Below, one piece after another: positions 42,869 through 51,587 of a stretch of 64,000 bases of DNA; positions within the stretch are counted from its first letter, which is position 1; the number at the start of each line of letters is the position of its first letter. The stretch spans positions 62,001-126,000 of the forward strand of contig NZ_CAKKLX010000003.1 of assembly GCF_918698155.1 (NCBI RefSeq), written 5' to 3'. The notes beneath the pieces were generated by a model. That model searched no databases, was not told where the DNA came from, and saw only the letters and a program-made list of their open reading frames with translations. Source of the stretch: Roseomonas sp. CECT 9278 (GTDB taxonomy: Bacteria > Pseudomonadota > Alphaproteobacteria > Acetobacterales > Acetobacteraceae). The position numbers were made by a program, and so were the translations under genes.

Positions 42869-42964
42869 GGAAGGCCGACAAGCGACCCGGGCGAGAACCC
42901 GTTACGGCTGCTTCCTTCCGGACCTGACCGGGTTGGCGAGGAGCCCGTCCGCCGCCGACCTTCC
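42869..42964 (-). ncRNA. ffs: signal recognition particle 4.5S RNA
   Basis: On the minus strand the segment contains the universally conserved apical core GGTCAGGTCCGGAAGGAAGC (tetraloop GGAA), followed by AGCCGTAAC. The outer ends pair: 5' GGAAGGTCGGC (42964-42954) with 3' GTCGGCCTTCC (42879-42869) over 11 positions including two G-U pairs. Length about 96 nt, a small bacterial SRP RNA. Position before dnaX matches the conserved ffs-dnaX-ybaB-recR order. Exact ends are estimates. Confidence 0.93.
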
Positions 42965-43058
42965 GAGGGCACCATATCATGCGCCGCCCCCGCCGCGCCA
43001 ATGGGGGCCGTAACCGACGCCGAAGGCAAGGCGAAAGCGGGTGAACAGGAGAACCGCC

Positions 43059-43529
43059 ATGGCCGTTTCCCGCCGCTCGATGCTCTGGATCGTCCCCGGC
43101 GCCACGATCGCCGTCCCGCTCGGCGCACTGCTGCTGCCGCGCGACGGCCAGGCCGCGCAGGTCAATGCCGAGCGCGGCATCGCGGTGCGCGGCACCGACG
43201 TGGTCGCCTATGCCACCCAGGGCCGCCCGGTGGCGTCCAGCGCCGCCTTCGCGCATGCGTGGCGCGGCGCCACCTGGCTGTTCGCGACCGCCGCGCATCG
43301 CGATGCCTTCGCCGCCGACCCGGACCGCTACGCGCCGGCCTATGGCGGCTTCTGCGCCTATGCCGTGAGCGAGGGCTACACCGCCCCCATCGACCCGGCC
43401 GCCTGGCGCATCGTCGATGGCCGGCTGTACCTGAACTACGACCGGTCGGTGCAGCGGCGCTGGGAACGCGACATCCCCGGCCGCGTGGCGCGCGGCGACG
43501 CCAACTGGCCGCGCCTCGCGGCGCGATAG
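43059..43529 (+). CDS. exported YHS-domain protein
   Basis: 156 residues. Twin-arginine-type signal (VSRRSMLWIVPGATIAVPLGALLL, 3-26). The mature part has the YHS-like core: GIAVRGTDVVAYATQGRPVASSAAFAHAWRGATWLFATAAHRDAFAADPDRYAPAYGGFCAYAVSEGYTA. YHS domains often sit in metal-handling proteins; function unknown. ATG 43059 preferred (AGGAG 7 nt upstream) over GTG 43041. Confidence 0.85.
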   Translation: MAVSRRSMLWIVPGATIAVPLGALLLPRDGQAAQVNAERGIAVRGTDVVAYATQGRPVASSAAFAHAWRGATWLFATAAHRDAFAADPDRYAPAYGGFCAYAVSEGYTAPIDPAAWRIVDGRLYLNYDRSVQRRWERDIPGRVARGDANWPRLAAR

Positions 43530-43651
43530 CGCAGAGGCCCATGCACCGGACCGGTTCGCCACATGAAGACAATGGCGAACAATCCGGGCGCGTTCCGGGG
43601 CATTCCTTCCGGCACAGGCACGGTGGCGTGCCGCCCACCGGAGAAGCCGGA

Positions 43652-44230
43652 ATGCTCGACACCCATGACACGCCGGTCGGCTGGCCGGCGCCGCGCCCCG
43701 TGCCCCCCGCCCGCGCCGCCGACGACTGGCTGGCCGTGCCCGAGGCCGATCTGCACGAGGCCCATGGCGAAGCCTGCGCCCTGTTCGCCACCGCCGCGCC
43801 CGAGGCCCGGCTGCGCCACGCCCGCAGCATCGTCCTGATCGAACAGCTGCTCGCGGCGCGCGCCCTGCTGCGCGCCGGGCTGGTCGCGCCGGCGGCGGCG
43901 CGCGCGGCGCTGCAGGCGGACCATGCGCTCGGCTACTTCTTCGGCCTGGCCGCGAGCGGCGGGGACCCGACCGCGGCGCCGCCGAACGATCGCGCCCTGG
44001 CGGCCGCGCTGCGCCATGTGCATGGCCTGGTATTCGGGATGGCCGCGGCGCACCGCATCGCCGATGCCGGCGCGATCGAGGTCGGCGCGGCCTTCGGCGA
44101 CGGCCTGCTGGCGGCCGAGGCCGACCTGCATGGCTTCCTGGCGGGCGCGGTGCTGCCGATGGGGCTGCTGGCCGCCCTGCCCTGGGCCGGCTGCACCTGC
44201 GGCGGGGACCCGACGGCACGCCCGCACTGA
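43652..44230 (+). CDS. hypothetical alpha-helical protein, 192 residues
   Basis: No family recognised. Ala-rich helices throughout (LLAARALLRAGLVAPAAARAALQADHALGYFFGLAAS; VHGLVFGMAAAHRIADAGAIEVGAAFGDGLLAAEADLHGFLAGAVLPMGLLAALPWAG). Ends with CTCGG, a CxC pair near the C-terminus. GGAG is about 8 nt before ATG 43652. No signal peptide. Convincing coding bias but no function can be given. Confidence 0.6.
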   Translation: MLDTHDTPVGWPAPRPVPPARAADDWLAVPEADLHEAHGEACALFATAAPEARLRHARSIVLIEQLLAARALLRAGLVAPAAARAALQADHALGYFFGLAASGGDPTAAPPNDRALAAALRHVHGLVFGMAAAHRIADAGAIEVGAAFGDGLLAAEADLHGFLAGAVLPMGLLAALPWAGCTCGGDPTARPH

Positions 44231-44484
44231 TGCGGGGGGCCGCGCGCGCCGGCGCCCGGCCCGCCCCCGGCCCCGCGGCGCGACACCCGCGCTGCCCGTC
44301 GCCGGCGCAGGACGACGTGGCGATGCGTGGGCCGGGCCGGGCGGCACGATCCGCCGCGCCGTGACCGCTTGCCCGCCGGGCGGCGTGACATTGCGTCACG
44401 CCGTGCCGCGGTCCCGCCATGGCGGGGCCTCCGGCGCGCCTTGCCGCCGGGGTCTGCTTCCAGACGCCGGAAAGGAGACCCCCG

Positions 44485-44739
44485 ATGCGCCGCTTCGCCG
44501 CCGCCGCCGCCCTGGTTCTCGCGACACTCATCGCCACCCCTGCCGATGCCGGGGATTACCGCCGCCATGGTCCCGGCTGGGGCCATGCGCCGTCCTGGCA
44601 CCATCGCCCGCCGCCGCCGCCGCGGCACTGGCACCGGCCCTATCGCCACGGCCCGTCCTGGCATGGCTGGCGCCAGGAACGCCCGCGCCACGGCTGGGAC
44701 CATCGCCGGCACGCCTGGGGCCCGCATGACCGCTGGTGA
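44485..44739 (+). CDS. small exported His/Pro/Trp-rich protein, 84 residues
   Basis: Signal peptide MRRFAAAAALVLATLIATPADAG (1-23). The mature ~61 residues are mostly His, Pro, Arg, Trp and Gly: WHHRPPPPPRHWHRPYRHG, WHGWRQERPRHGWDHRRHAWG. Such composition often means metal binding (Ni, Cu, Zn) or a disordered periplasmic protein. Strong ribosome binding site AAAGGAG 7 nt before ATG 44485. No partner genes next to it. Confidence 0.72.
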   Translation: MRRFAAAAALVLATLIATPADAGDYRRHGPGWGHAPSWHHRPPPPPRHWHRPYRHGPSWHGWRQERPRHGWDHRRHAWGPHDRW

Positions 44740-45006
44740 GGCCGCCACGGCCGTCGCCCCGCGCCACGGCGCCGGGCGGCGGCGCCGCGACGATCCATGC
44801 CGCGGCAGGCACCGCGCCGCCCCGCCCAAACCTGCGGCGGGCCGCCATCTTTCATCCTTTACCCGTTCGTGCGATCCAGCAGGCCAGCCTGGCGTGGCGC
44901 GCGGATGTTCGCCGCGCGACCGAATGCAACGGCCGGTCGCTGGCGCGGGGGCGCCGGCGCGCGCAGGATGCGCGCCTGGCCGGGGGGAATGGAGGGGACC
45001 AGCCTG

Positions 45007-45966
45007 ATGTCCGCTACGGCGCGCCGCGCCCTGCTGCTCGGCGCATGTGCGTTGCCCGCGGTCGGACGGCCGGCCCGTGCCTGGCGGCCGGGCGGCCCGC
45101 TGCGCCTGGTCGTGCCCTTCGCCGCGGGGGGCGGCAACGACACGGTGATGCGCGCCCTGGCGGATGCCGCGGAGCCCGCGCTCGGCCAGGAGATCGTGAT
45201 CCAGAACAAGCCCGGCCGCGCCGGCATGGCGGCGATCGCGGCGTTGGCCACCGCGCCGCCGGATGGACGGCTGCTGGCGCAACTGCCCGCGGCCGCGCTG
45301 CGCACCGCGTTGCTCGAACACCTGCCCTTCGAGATCCCGAACGACATCACCCCGCTGCTGGGCGTGGCCGGCGCCGCCTTCGGCGCCATCGCCAAGGCCG
45401 GCCGCTTCCCCGATGGCTGGGCCGGCTTCCTGAGCGAGGCGCGCGAGAAGCCTGGCGTGCTGTCCTATGGCAGTTCGGGCGTGAATTCGAACGGCCACCT
45501 GACCATGGCGCGGCTGCTGCTGCGCGAACGCGTGCAGGCGGTGCACGTGCCCTTCCGCGGCGCGCTGCACGGCGCCCGCGCCCTGGCCGCCGGCGATGTG
45601 GACGTGATGGCCGGGCCGGTGCGGATCGGCACGCTGGTCGATGACGGCGAGGCCGCCTGGCTGCATGTCTGGAGCGCGCAGCGCCTGCCGCGCTGGCCCA
45701 CCGCGCCGACGCTGCGCGAACTGGGCTATCGCCTGACCGTGACGGCGCCCTTCGGCATCATCGCCCCGCCGCGCCTGCCGGACCCGATCGCCGAGGCGCT
45801 GCGCGACGCCTTCCGCGCCGGCATGCGCGACGAGGCCTTCCGCGCCGCGCTGGATCGCAACGACATGACCGAGGACTATCGCGAGGGTGCGGCCTATGGC
45901 GCCTTCCTGGCGGAATCGGCGCGCATGGAGGAAATGCTGATCGGCCGGCTGGGGCTGCAGCCGTGA
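45007..45966 (+). CDS. Bug (TctC-like) binding protein
   Basis: 319 residues. Signal peptide MSATARRALLLGACALPAVGRPARA (1-25). Bug hallmark GGPLRLVVPFAAGGGNDTVMRALAD and the loop VIQNKPGRAGMAAIAALATAPPDG. Ligand unknown; no membrane partner genes nearby. Its stop overlaps the GNAT gene start (GTGA), an unusual coupling for a binding protein. The 267-bp region before it holds nothing I recognise. Confidence 0.9.
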   Translation: MSATARRALLLGACALPAVGRPARAWRPGGPLRLVVPFAAGGGNDTVMRALADAAEPALGQEIVIQNKPGRAGMAAIAALATAPPDGRLLAQLPAAALRTALLEHLPFEIPNDITPLLGVAGAAFGAIAKAGRFPDGWAGFLSEAREKPGVLSYGSSGVNSNGHLTMARLLLRERVQAVHVPFRGALHGARALAAGDVDVMAGPVRIGTLVDDGEAAWLHVWSAQRLPRWPTAPTLRELGYRLTVTAPFGIIAPPRLPDPIAEALRDAFRAGMRDEAFRAALDRNDMTEDYREGAAYGAFLAESARMEEMLIGRLGLQP

Positions 45967-46835
45967 CGGCGGGTGCGCCGCCGGATGCGCGCGGGCCGGC
46001 GGGCGCTATGCCGGATCTGCGCGCGCTGGAGCGCGCTTTGCCAGACGTGCGCGCGCTGGAGCGCGCTATGCCAGACGTGCGCGCGCTGGAGCGCGCGACG
46101 CTCTCCACCGTGCCCGCGCCGCGCATCGCCTTCGACGGGCCCTTCGTGGTGCGCGCCTTCGCCGGCGGCACCGGGCGCGCCAATGCCGCCTCCGCGATCG
46201 ACCCCGCGCCCGATCCCGACCTCGCGGCGCGCATCGCGCGGATCGAAGCGCGCTACGCCGCGCTCGGCCTGCCGCCACGCTTCCGCGCCACGCCGCTCGA
46301 CCCCCCGGGCCTGGGCGCGCTGCTCGCCGCGCGCGGCTATGTGGAGAAGGACGAGACGGTCATCCTGGTCGCGCCGATCGGCGCCATCGCCGCTGCCGAC
46401 CCCGCCGCCACCGCGCTGCCCGCGCCGGACGCCGACTGGATGGCGGTGACCGCCACCGCGGAACACCAGACCCCCGCGCGCCGCCAGGAAAAGCAAGGCA
46501 CGCCGGCCCTGCTGATGGTGCCCGGCGCCTGGATCACCCTGCACGAGGACAACGCCGCCGCCGCGGTGATCTCGGTCGTCGCGGCGGGCGATCTGGCCGG
46601 CTTCTTCGACCTGGCGGTGCCGCCCACCCATCGGCGCCGCGGGCTGGCGGCACGGGCGGTGCGCGCCGCGGCGCATTGGGCGCAGGCGCAGGGCGCCACC
46701 TGGCTGTTCTGCCAGGTGGCCGCGGCCAATGCGGCGTCGCTGGCGCTGAACACCGGGCTCGGCATGACCGAGGCCTATCGGTATCGCTACCTGGTGCGCG
46801 CGCAGGATGCCGTGCCGGCGCTGCGCTTCGGCTGA
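45963..46835 (+). CDS. GNAT-family N-acetyltransferase
   Basis: 290 residues from GTG 45963. The GNAT acetyl-CoA motif A is FFDLAVPPTHRRRGLAARAVRAAAHWAQAQGA (~222-253), followed by the motif B segment VAAANAASLALNTGLGMTEAYRYRYL. The N-terminus holds three in-frame copies of a decapeptide (A-[ML]-PD-[LV]-RALER, residues ~15-44) from a 30-bp tandem DNA repeat. The true start may be one of the ATGs that open copies 1 and 3 (46008 or 46068). Acceptor substrate unknown. Confidence 0.84.
   Translation: MTAGAPPDARGPAGAMPDLRALERALPDVRALERAMPDVRALERATLSTVPAPRIAFDGPFVVRAFAGGTGRANAASAIDPAPDPDLAARIARIEARYAALGLPPRFRATPLDPPGLGALLAARGYVEKDETVILVAPIGAIAAADPAATALPAPDADWMAVTATAEHQTPARRQEKQGTPALLMVPGAWITLHEDNAAAAVISVVAAGDLAGFFDLAVPPTHRRRGLAARAVRAAAHWAQAQGATWLFCQVAAANAASLALNTGLGMTEAYRYRYLVRAQDAVPALRFG
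46005..46094 (+). repeat. 30-bp tandem repeat, three copies, in frame in the GNAT gene
   Basis: Copies 46005-46034, 46035-46064 and 46065-46094 differ at only a few positions (copy 1 has GGAT where the others have AGAC; copy 2 begins GCTTTG rather than GCTATG). Length variation would change the protein by ten residues per unit. Confidence 0.95.
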
Positions 46836-46964
46836 CCGACCGCCACCGGATGCGCCCGTCCGCGCAACCCGGCCGGCGGCCGCACCGCTGCGCCGCAGCA
46901 AAACCGCGTGCGCCTGCCACCGGAACGGCTACGATGCGCGCAGAACGTCCCGGAGCCGCACCGC

Positions 46965-48119
46965 ATGCCACGACACCCCGCCCCGAAGCGCGCCAACGGC
47001 TACAACAAGAAGGTCGCGCTGGTGCTGCAGGGGGGCGGCGCGCTCGGCAGCTACCAGGCCGGGGTCTATGAGGCGATCGCCGGGAGCGACTACCTGCCCG
47101 ACTGGGTCGCCGGCATCTCGATCGGCGCGATCAACGCCGCGATCATCGCCGGCAATGCGGAAGCCGACCGCGTGGCGAAGCTGCGTCGCTTCTGGGAGGT
47201 GGTGACGACGCCGCCAGGCTGGCCGGACCTCGCCTTCGGGCGGCTGCCCGGCGCGCGGCGCCAGGCCGCGGCCACCAGCGCGCTGCTGTTCGGCCAGGCC
47301 GGCTTCTTCGCGCCGCAGCCGCCCACCGCCTGGTTCGCGAAGCCGCCGCCGACCAGCTACTACGACACCGCCGCGCTGAAGGGCACGCTGGAAGCCCTGG
47401 TGGATTTCGACCGCATCAACCACGCCACCGGCACGCGCCTGTCGGTCGGCGCGGTGAACGTGCGGACCGGCAACTTCGCGTATTTCGACAGCGCCGAGAT
47501 CCCGCTGCGCGCCGAGCACATCATGGCGAGCGGCGCCCTGCCGCCCGGCTTCCCGGCCATCGAGATCGACGGCGAGCACTATTGGGATGGCGGCCTGGTC
47601 TCGAACACGCCGCTGCAATACGTCATCACCAAAAGCCCGCGCCGGTCGCGCCTGACCTTCCAGGTGGATGTGTTTCCCGCCCGCGGCCGCCTGCCCACCA
47701 CGCTCGAGGAAGTGGCCGAGCGGGAGAAGGACATCCGCTACAGCAGCCGCACCCGCGCGGCGTCGGACATTATCCGCTTCACGCACGACCTGCGGCACAA
47801 CATCAACGCGCTGATCGAGAAACTGCCGCCCGAGCTGCGCGACACGCCCGAGGCGCATTTCCTGTACAATTTCGGCTGCGTCACCACGATGGATGTCGCC
47901 CAGCTGATCTACCGGCCCGAGCAGGACCAGGGCCAGTCCAAGGACTACGAGTTCAGCCGCGCGACCATGGAGGATCGCTGGGCGCATGGGCGGGAGGATG
48001 CCCAGGCGACGCTCGATGCGGCGCCGTGGCTCGCGCCCATGCCGCCCGATGTCGGCGCGCGCACCTTCGATGTCACCGGCGACCGCCTGCGCGCCCTGGG
48101 CCGGCGCGAGCACGCCTGA
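46965..48119 (+). CDS. patatin-like phospholipase
   Basis: 384 residues. Oxyanion motif LQGGGALGSYQAG (~21-33), nucleophile GISIG (~49-53) and the Asp of the dyad in WDGGLVSNTPL (~207). The rest (RYSSRTRAASDIIRFTHDLRHNI) belongs to the DUF3734-type C-terminal half of this bacterial patatin group. Lipid acyl hydrolase, cytoplasmic or membrane-associated. GGAG 9 nt before ATG 46965. Confidence 0.92.
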   Translation: MPRHPAPKRANGYNKKVALVLQGGGALGSYQAGVYEAIAGSDYLPDWVAGISIGAINAAIIAGNAEADRVAKLRRFWEVVTTPPGWPDLAFGRLPGARRQAAATSALLFGQAGFFAPQPPTAWFAKPPPTSYYDTAALKGTLEALVDFDRINHATGTRLSVGAVNVRTGNFAYFDSAEIPLRAEHIMASGALPPGFPAIEIDGEHYWDGGLVSNTPLQYVITKSPRRSRLTFQVDVFPARGRLPTTLEEVAEREKDIRYSSRTRAASDIIRFTHDLRHNINALIEKLPPELRDTPEAHFLYNFGCVTTMDVAQLIYRPEQDQGQSKDYEFSRATMEDRWAHGREDAQATLDAAPWLAPMPPDVGARTFDVTGDRLRALGRREHA

Positions 48120-48242
48120 AAGCGCGCCCCGGCCCGGTCACCCGTTCCGGCGGACGGATGCGGGTGGCAGGGTGCTGGAGCGGGCCAGCGCCGGCCGTCA
48201 CCCACGGTCTTCGACCCCCCACCCCATCCGAGGAGCCTTCGC

Positions 48243-48983
48243 ATGACCCCCGACGAGGTCCGCCGCCGCGCCTTCGCCATGCCGCTGACCAGCCCGGCCT
48301 ATCCGCCCGGCCCGTACCGCTTCGTCAATCGCGAGTTCCTCATCATCACCTACCGCACCGATCCCGAGGCGCTGCGGCGCGTGGTGCCCGGGCCGCTCGA
48401 ATTCGACGAACCGCTGGTGAAGTACGAATTCATCCGCATGCCCGACAGCACCGGCTTCGGCGACTACACCGAAAGCGGCCAGGTCATCCCGGTGCGCCTG
48501 GGCAGCCAGAAGGGCGGCTACGTCCATGCCATGTTCCTCGACGATGAATCGCCGATCGCCGGCGGGCGCGAATTGTGGGGCTTCCCCAAGAAGCTGGCCA
48601 AGCCGGTGCTGCGGGTGGAACAGGACACGCTGGTCGGCACGCTCGACTACGGCAGCGTGCGGATCGCCACCGGCACCATGGGGTACAAGCATCGCGCGGT
48701 GCCGATGGACAAGCTGCAGGCATCGATGGCCGAGCCCGGCTTCCTGCTGAAGGTCATCCCGCATGTCGATGGCACCCCGCGCATCTGCGAACTGGTGCGG
48801 TACTTCATGACCGATGTCGTGCTGAAGGGCGGCTGGAGCGGCCCCGCCGCGCTGTCCTTCACGCCGCACGCGATGGCACCGGTGGCGGACCTGCCGGTGC
48901 TGGAGGTGGTGTCCGCGACGCATCTGGTGGCCGACCTGACGCTGGCGCTGGGCGAGGTGGTGCACGACTACCTGGCCGGCTGA
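48243..48983 (+). CDS. acetoacetate decarboxylase family protein
   Basis: 246 residues. Active-site region [14 protein letters not shown] with the Schiff-base lysine at about 117-118, and [25 protein letters not shown] near the N-terminus. Family members decarboxylate acetoacetate or act as aldolase-dehydratases on other keto acids. First gene of a rightward cluster of catabolic genes running to 54.3 kb; a repeat element (copy B) lies just behind it. Confidence 0.88.
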   Translation: MTPDEVRRRAFAMPLTSPAYPPGPYRFVNREFLIITYRTDPEALRRVVPGPLEFDEPLVKYEFIRMPDSTGFGDYTESGQVIPVRLGSQKGGYVHAMFLDDESPIAGGRELWGFPKKLAKPVLRVEQDTLVGTLDYGSVRIATGTMGYKHRAVPMDKLQASMAEPGFLLKVIPHVDGTPRICELVRYFMTDVVLKGGWSGPAALSFTPHAMAPVADLPVLEVVSATHLVADLTLALGEVVHDYLAG

Positions 48984-49003
48984 CCGGCGCCGCCACGGCG
49001 CCC

Positions 49004-49110
49004 GCCAGCAGATCCCGGTCGGATGGACCCGTCCGATCGGGTAGGGATGCTGCTGCGGACAAGGGTCCGGCGGCATTGCAGCGAGCCAAGGCGAGCGCAA
49101 AGGCCTCCAG
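49004..49110 (+). repeat. dispersed intergenic repeat, copy B
   Basis: Hairpin 49014-49023/49032-49041 (10 bp with one G-U pair, 8-nt loop), then GGGATGCTGCTGCGGACAAGG, GGCGGCATTGCA (49069-49080), and GCGAGCC-N3-GCGAGCGCAAA (from 49081). Homologous to A1, A2 and C. Unlike the others it lies between two genes in the same direction. Confidence 0.75.
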
Positions 49111-49138
49111 GCCCGCCGCCCAACCGGAGGACACCGCC

Positions 49139-49549
49139 ATGGCGAAGAACGAGGACTGGCAGAAGGGCGACGCCGTGCGGCGCAGCCTGATGGGCTCCGC
49201 CACGGTCGAGCGCATGGCCCAGGGCGTCTATGACGACCCGATCATGGAGGCCTTCGGCGACTATGCGCGCGAGGCGGTCTTCGCGAAGCTCTGGGCGCGT
49301 CCGGGGCTCGACCTGAAGACGCGCACGCTGATCTGCGTGATCTCCGACACCGCGACCCATGCCTGGCCGGAACTCGCGATCCACCTGCGGATGGCGCGGC
49401 GCGCCGGCTGGTCGGAGGAGGAATTGTCGGAATCGCTGCTGCACCTGTCCGGCTATATCGGCCTGCCCTCGGTGCGCGAGGGGCTGATCGTGGCGCGCGC
49501 GGTCTTCGCCGAGATGCGGGGCGAGCCGGAGGGCGGGCTGGGCGCGTAG
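49139..49549 (+). CDS. carboxymuconolactone decarboxylase family protein (first copy)
   Basis: 136 residues, all-helical CMD/AhpD-like fold: ARPGLDLKTRTLICVISDTATHAWPELAIHLRMARRAGWSEEELSESLLHLSGYIGLP. The usual CxxC of AhpD is absent, so a gamma-CMD-type role is more likely than a peroxidase. GGAGG ribosome binding site 8 nt before ATG 49139. One of two CMD-like genes in this cluster. Confidence 0.85.
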   Translation: MAKNEDWQKGDAVRRSLMGSATVERMAQGVYDDPIMEAFGDYAREAVFAKLWARPGLDLKTRTLICVISDTATHAWPELAIHLRMARRAGWSEEELSESLLHLSGYIGLPSVREGLIVARAVFAEMRGEPEGGLGA

Positions 49550-49614
49550 CGGCGCCGGCTCTGGTCGCCGCCGCCGCGGGGTCCTAGGCTTCCCCGCGGG
49601 CAGGGACGCGGGAC

Positions 49615-50397
49615 ATGGATTGGCAAGGCGGCGGCTGGGAGCTCGACATCCTGGTCACGGGATATCCGGGCAAGGCGGTGCTGCACGGGGGCCTCGGCTG
49701 GAGCACGGTGGTGCTGCTGCGCGGGCATGGGCGCATCGTCGTGCTGGATGGCGGCGGCTACGGGCTGCGCCGCCCGCTGCTCGACCACCTGAAGCAGCGC
49801 GGCATCGCGCCGGGCGACGTGACGGACCTGCTGCTGAGCCATTCCCACCACGACCATGCGGTGAACTGGCCGATGTTCCGCCAGGCACGCATCTGGCTCG
49901 GCCGGGTCGAACTGGCCTGGGCGCTCGGCGTGCCCTGGGGCGAGACCGCGGTGCCCGAGCACGCGATCGCGGCGCTGTCGCAGTGGCCGACGCTGCGCCT
50001 GGTGGATGACGGCGAGGAGGTCCTGCCGGGCATCACCGCGCATCTCTCGCCGGGCCACACGCCCGGCCACCTGATCTTCGTCATCGCCGGCGACGGCCAG
50101 GATTGCGTGCTGCTGCAGGACGCGGTGAAGAACCGTGTCGAACTCACCACGCGGCGCACCGACATGACCTACGACCCGGCGGTCAGCCGCGCGACGATCG
50201 ACATGGTGTGGGAGATCGTGCGCGCGCGCCCCGGCTGCCTGCTGGTCCCGGGCCATGACCTGCCGATGGTGGTCGAGAACGGCGTGCCGCGCGCGATCGG
50301 CCGGCAGCAGGCGGCGATCCGCGGCTGGTTCGGCGCCACGCTGGACGACACGACGCGCTTCGACCTCGCGCCATCCGCCCAAGGAGCGACGCCATGA
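49615..50397 (+). CDS. metallo-beta-lactamase fold hydrolase (first copy)
   Basis: 260 residues. Zinc motif SHSHHDHAVNW (HxHxDH, ~76-82), LSPGHTPGHLIF, metal-bridging Asp in LLQDAVKNR, and PGHDLPM near the C-terminus. Broad family: lactonases, glyoxalase II, esterases. Overlaps the aldolase gene by ATGA, so part of the same operon; a lactone or thioester substrate fits. Confidence 0.86.
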   Translation: MDWQGGGWELDILVTGYPGKAVLHGGLGWSTVVLLRGHGRIVVLDGGGYGLRRPLLDHLKQRGIAPGDVTDLLLSHSHHDHAVNWPMFRQARIWLGRVELAWALGVPWGETAVPEHAIAALSQWPTLRLVDDGEEVLPGITAHLSPGHTPGHLIFVIAGDGQDCVLLQDAVKNRVELTTRRTDMTYDPAVSRATIDMVWEIVRARPGCLLVPGHDLPMVVENGVPRAIGRQQAAIRGWFGATLDDTTRFDLAPSAQGATP

Positions 50398-51176
50398 ACC
50401 AGGCCACATCCCTCGCCATCGCGCCGGTCCAGGGTTCGGTCAGCGCGGCCGAATGGCAGGCGCGCGTCGACCTCGCGGCCTGCTACCGGCTGTGCGAGCG
50501 CTACGGCATGTCGGACATGATCTACACCCACATCACGGCGCGCGTGCCGGATGCGCCGGGGCAGTTCCTGATCAATCCGAACGGGCTGCTGTTCAGCGAG
50601 ATGACGGCGTCATCCCTGCTGAAGGTGAACGAGGACGGCGAGGTGCTGTACCGCCCCGACCTGCCCTATGGCCTGCATCCGGCCGGCTTCACCATCCATT
50701 CGGCGATCTATCGCGCGCGGCCCGATGCGGCGGCGGCGATGCACACCCACACCATCGCCGGCATGGCGGTCAGTGCGCTGAAATGCGGGCTGCTGCCGCT
50801 GACCCAGACCGCCACGCGCTTCTACGGTCGTACGGCGTATCACGATTTCCGCGGGCCGGAGCGCGACCCGTCCGAGCGCGACCTGCTGGCGACGTCGCTG
50901 GGGGCGCTCAGCTACTGCATCCTGCGCAACCACGGCCTGCTGACGGTCGGCGAGAGCGTCGCCGAGGCCTTCATCGCCATGTGGGGCCTGGAACGCGCCT
51001 GCCAGGCGCAGCTCGCCGCCATGGCCTGCAACACGGAACTGGAAATGCCGAGCGCCGAGGTCGTGGAGAAATCCTGCTCGATGTACGCGCCGGGCAATTC
51101 GCGGACATACGGCCCGCTGGAATGGCAGGGGCTGCTGCGGATGCTCGACCGCACGGATCCCGGCTTCCGCGACTGA
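50394..51176 (+). CDS. class II aldolase/adducin family protein
   Basis: 260 residues. Zn-binding histidines AAMHTHTIAGMAV (~115-121) and ILRNHGLLTVG (~178), with YTHITARVPD and FLINPNGLLFSEMT as in L-fuculose-phosphate aldolase-like proteins. Catalyses retro-aldol or decarboxylation chemistry; exact substrate unknown. Couples to the MBL gene upstream. Confidence 0.88.
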   Translation: MNQATSLAIAPVQGSVSAAEWQARVDLAACYRLCERYGMSDMIYTHITARVPDAPGQFLINPNGLLFSEMTASSLLKVNEDGEVLYRPDLPYGLHPAGFTIHSAIYRARPDAAAAMHTHTIAGMAVSALKCGLLPLTQTATRFYGRTAYHDFRGPERDPSERDLLATSLGALSYCILRNHGLLTVGESVAEAFIAMWGLERACQAQLAAMACNTELEMPSAEVVEKSCSMYAPGNSRTYGPLEWQGLLRMLDRTDPGFRD

Positions 51177-51253
51177 TCGCCCGACGTCCCCCGGGGCCGC
51201 AGGCGGCGACCGCCGTGCCGCCAGCACAGCACCACAGCAGGAGCAACAGCCGC

Positions 51254-51583
51254 ATGGCCGCGTCCAACATCGAGCGCCGCAACCGCATCAAGCCGAACTT
51301 CCCCAAGCTGATCGAGATGACGGAGCAGTACGTCTATGGCGACGTGTGGGAACGCCCGCAGCTGTCCAAGCGCGATCGTTCGCTCATCACCATCGCCGCG
51401 CTGACAGCGCTCGGCTGGACCGACCAGCTGGATGGGCACATCTCCCGCGGCCTGGCGAACGGTCTGACGCGGGAGGAAGTGACCGAGGCGATCACGCATC
51501 TCGCGATGTATTCCGGCTGGCCTTCCGCCATGACGGCGGCGCATGTCGCGACCGACGTGTTCGACGCGCAGGACAAGGGCTGA
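51254..51583 (+). CDS. carboxymuconolactone decarboxylase family protein (second copy)
   Basis: 109 residues: LSKRDRSLITIAALTALGWTDQLDGHISRGLANGLTREEVTEAITHLAMYSGWPSAMTAAH, the gamma-CMD pattern without CxxC. AGGAG 11 nt before ATG 51254. Shorter than and different from the CMD at 49.1 kb, so they probably act on different intermediates or in one hetero-complex. Confidence 0.88.
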   Translation: MAASNIERRNRIKPNFPKLIEMTEQYVYGDVWERPQLSKRDRSLITIAALTALGWTDQLDGHISRGLANGLTREEVTEAITHLAMYSGWPSAMTAAHVATDVFDAQDKG

Positions 51584-51587
51584 CGCC

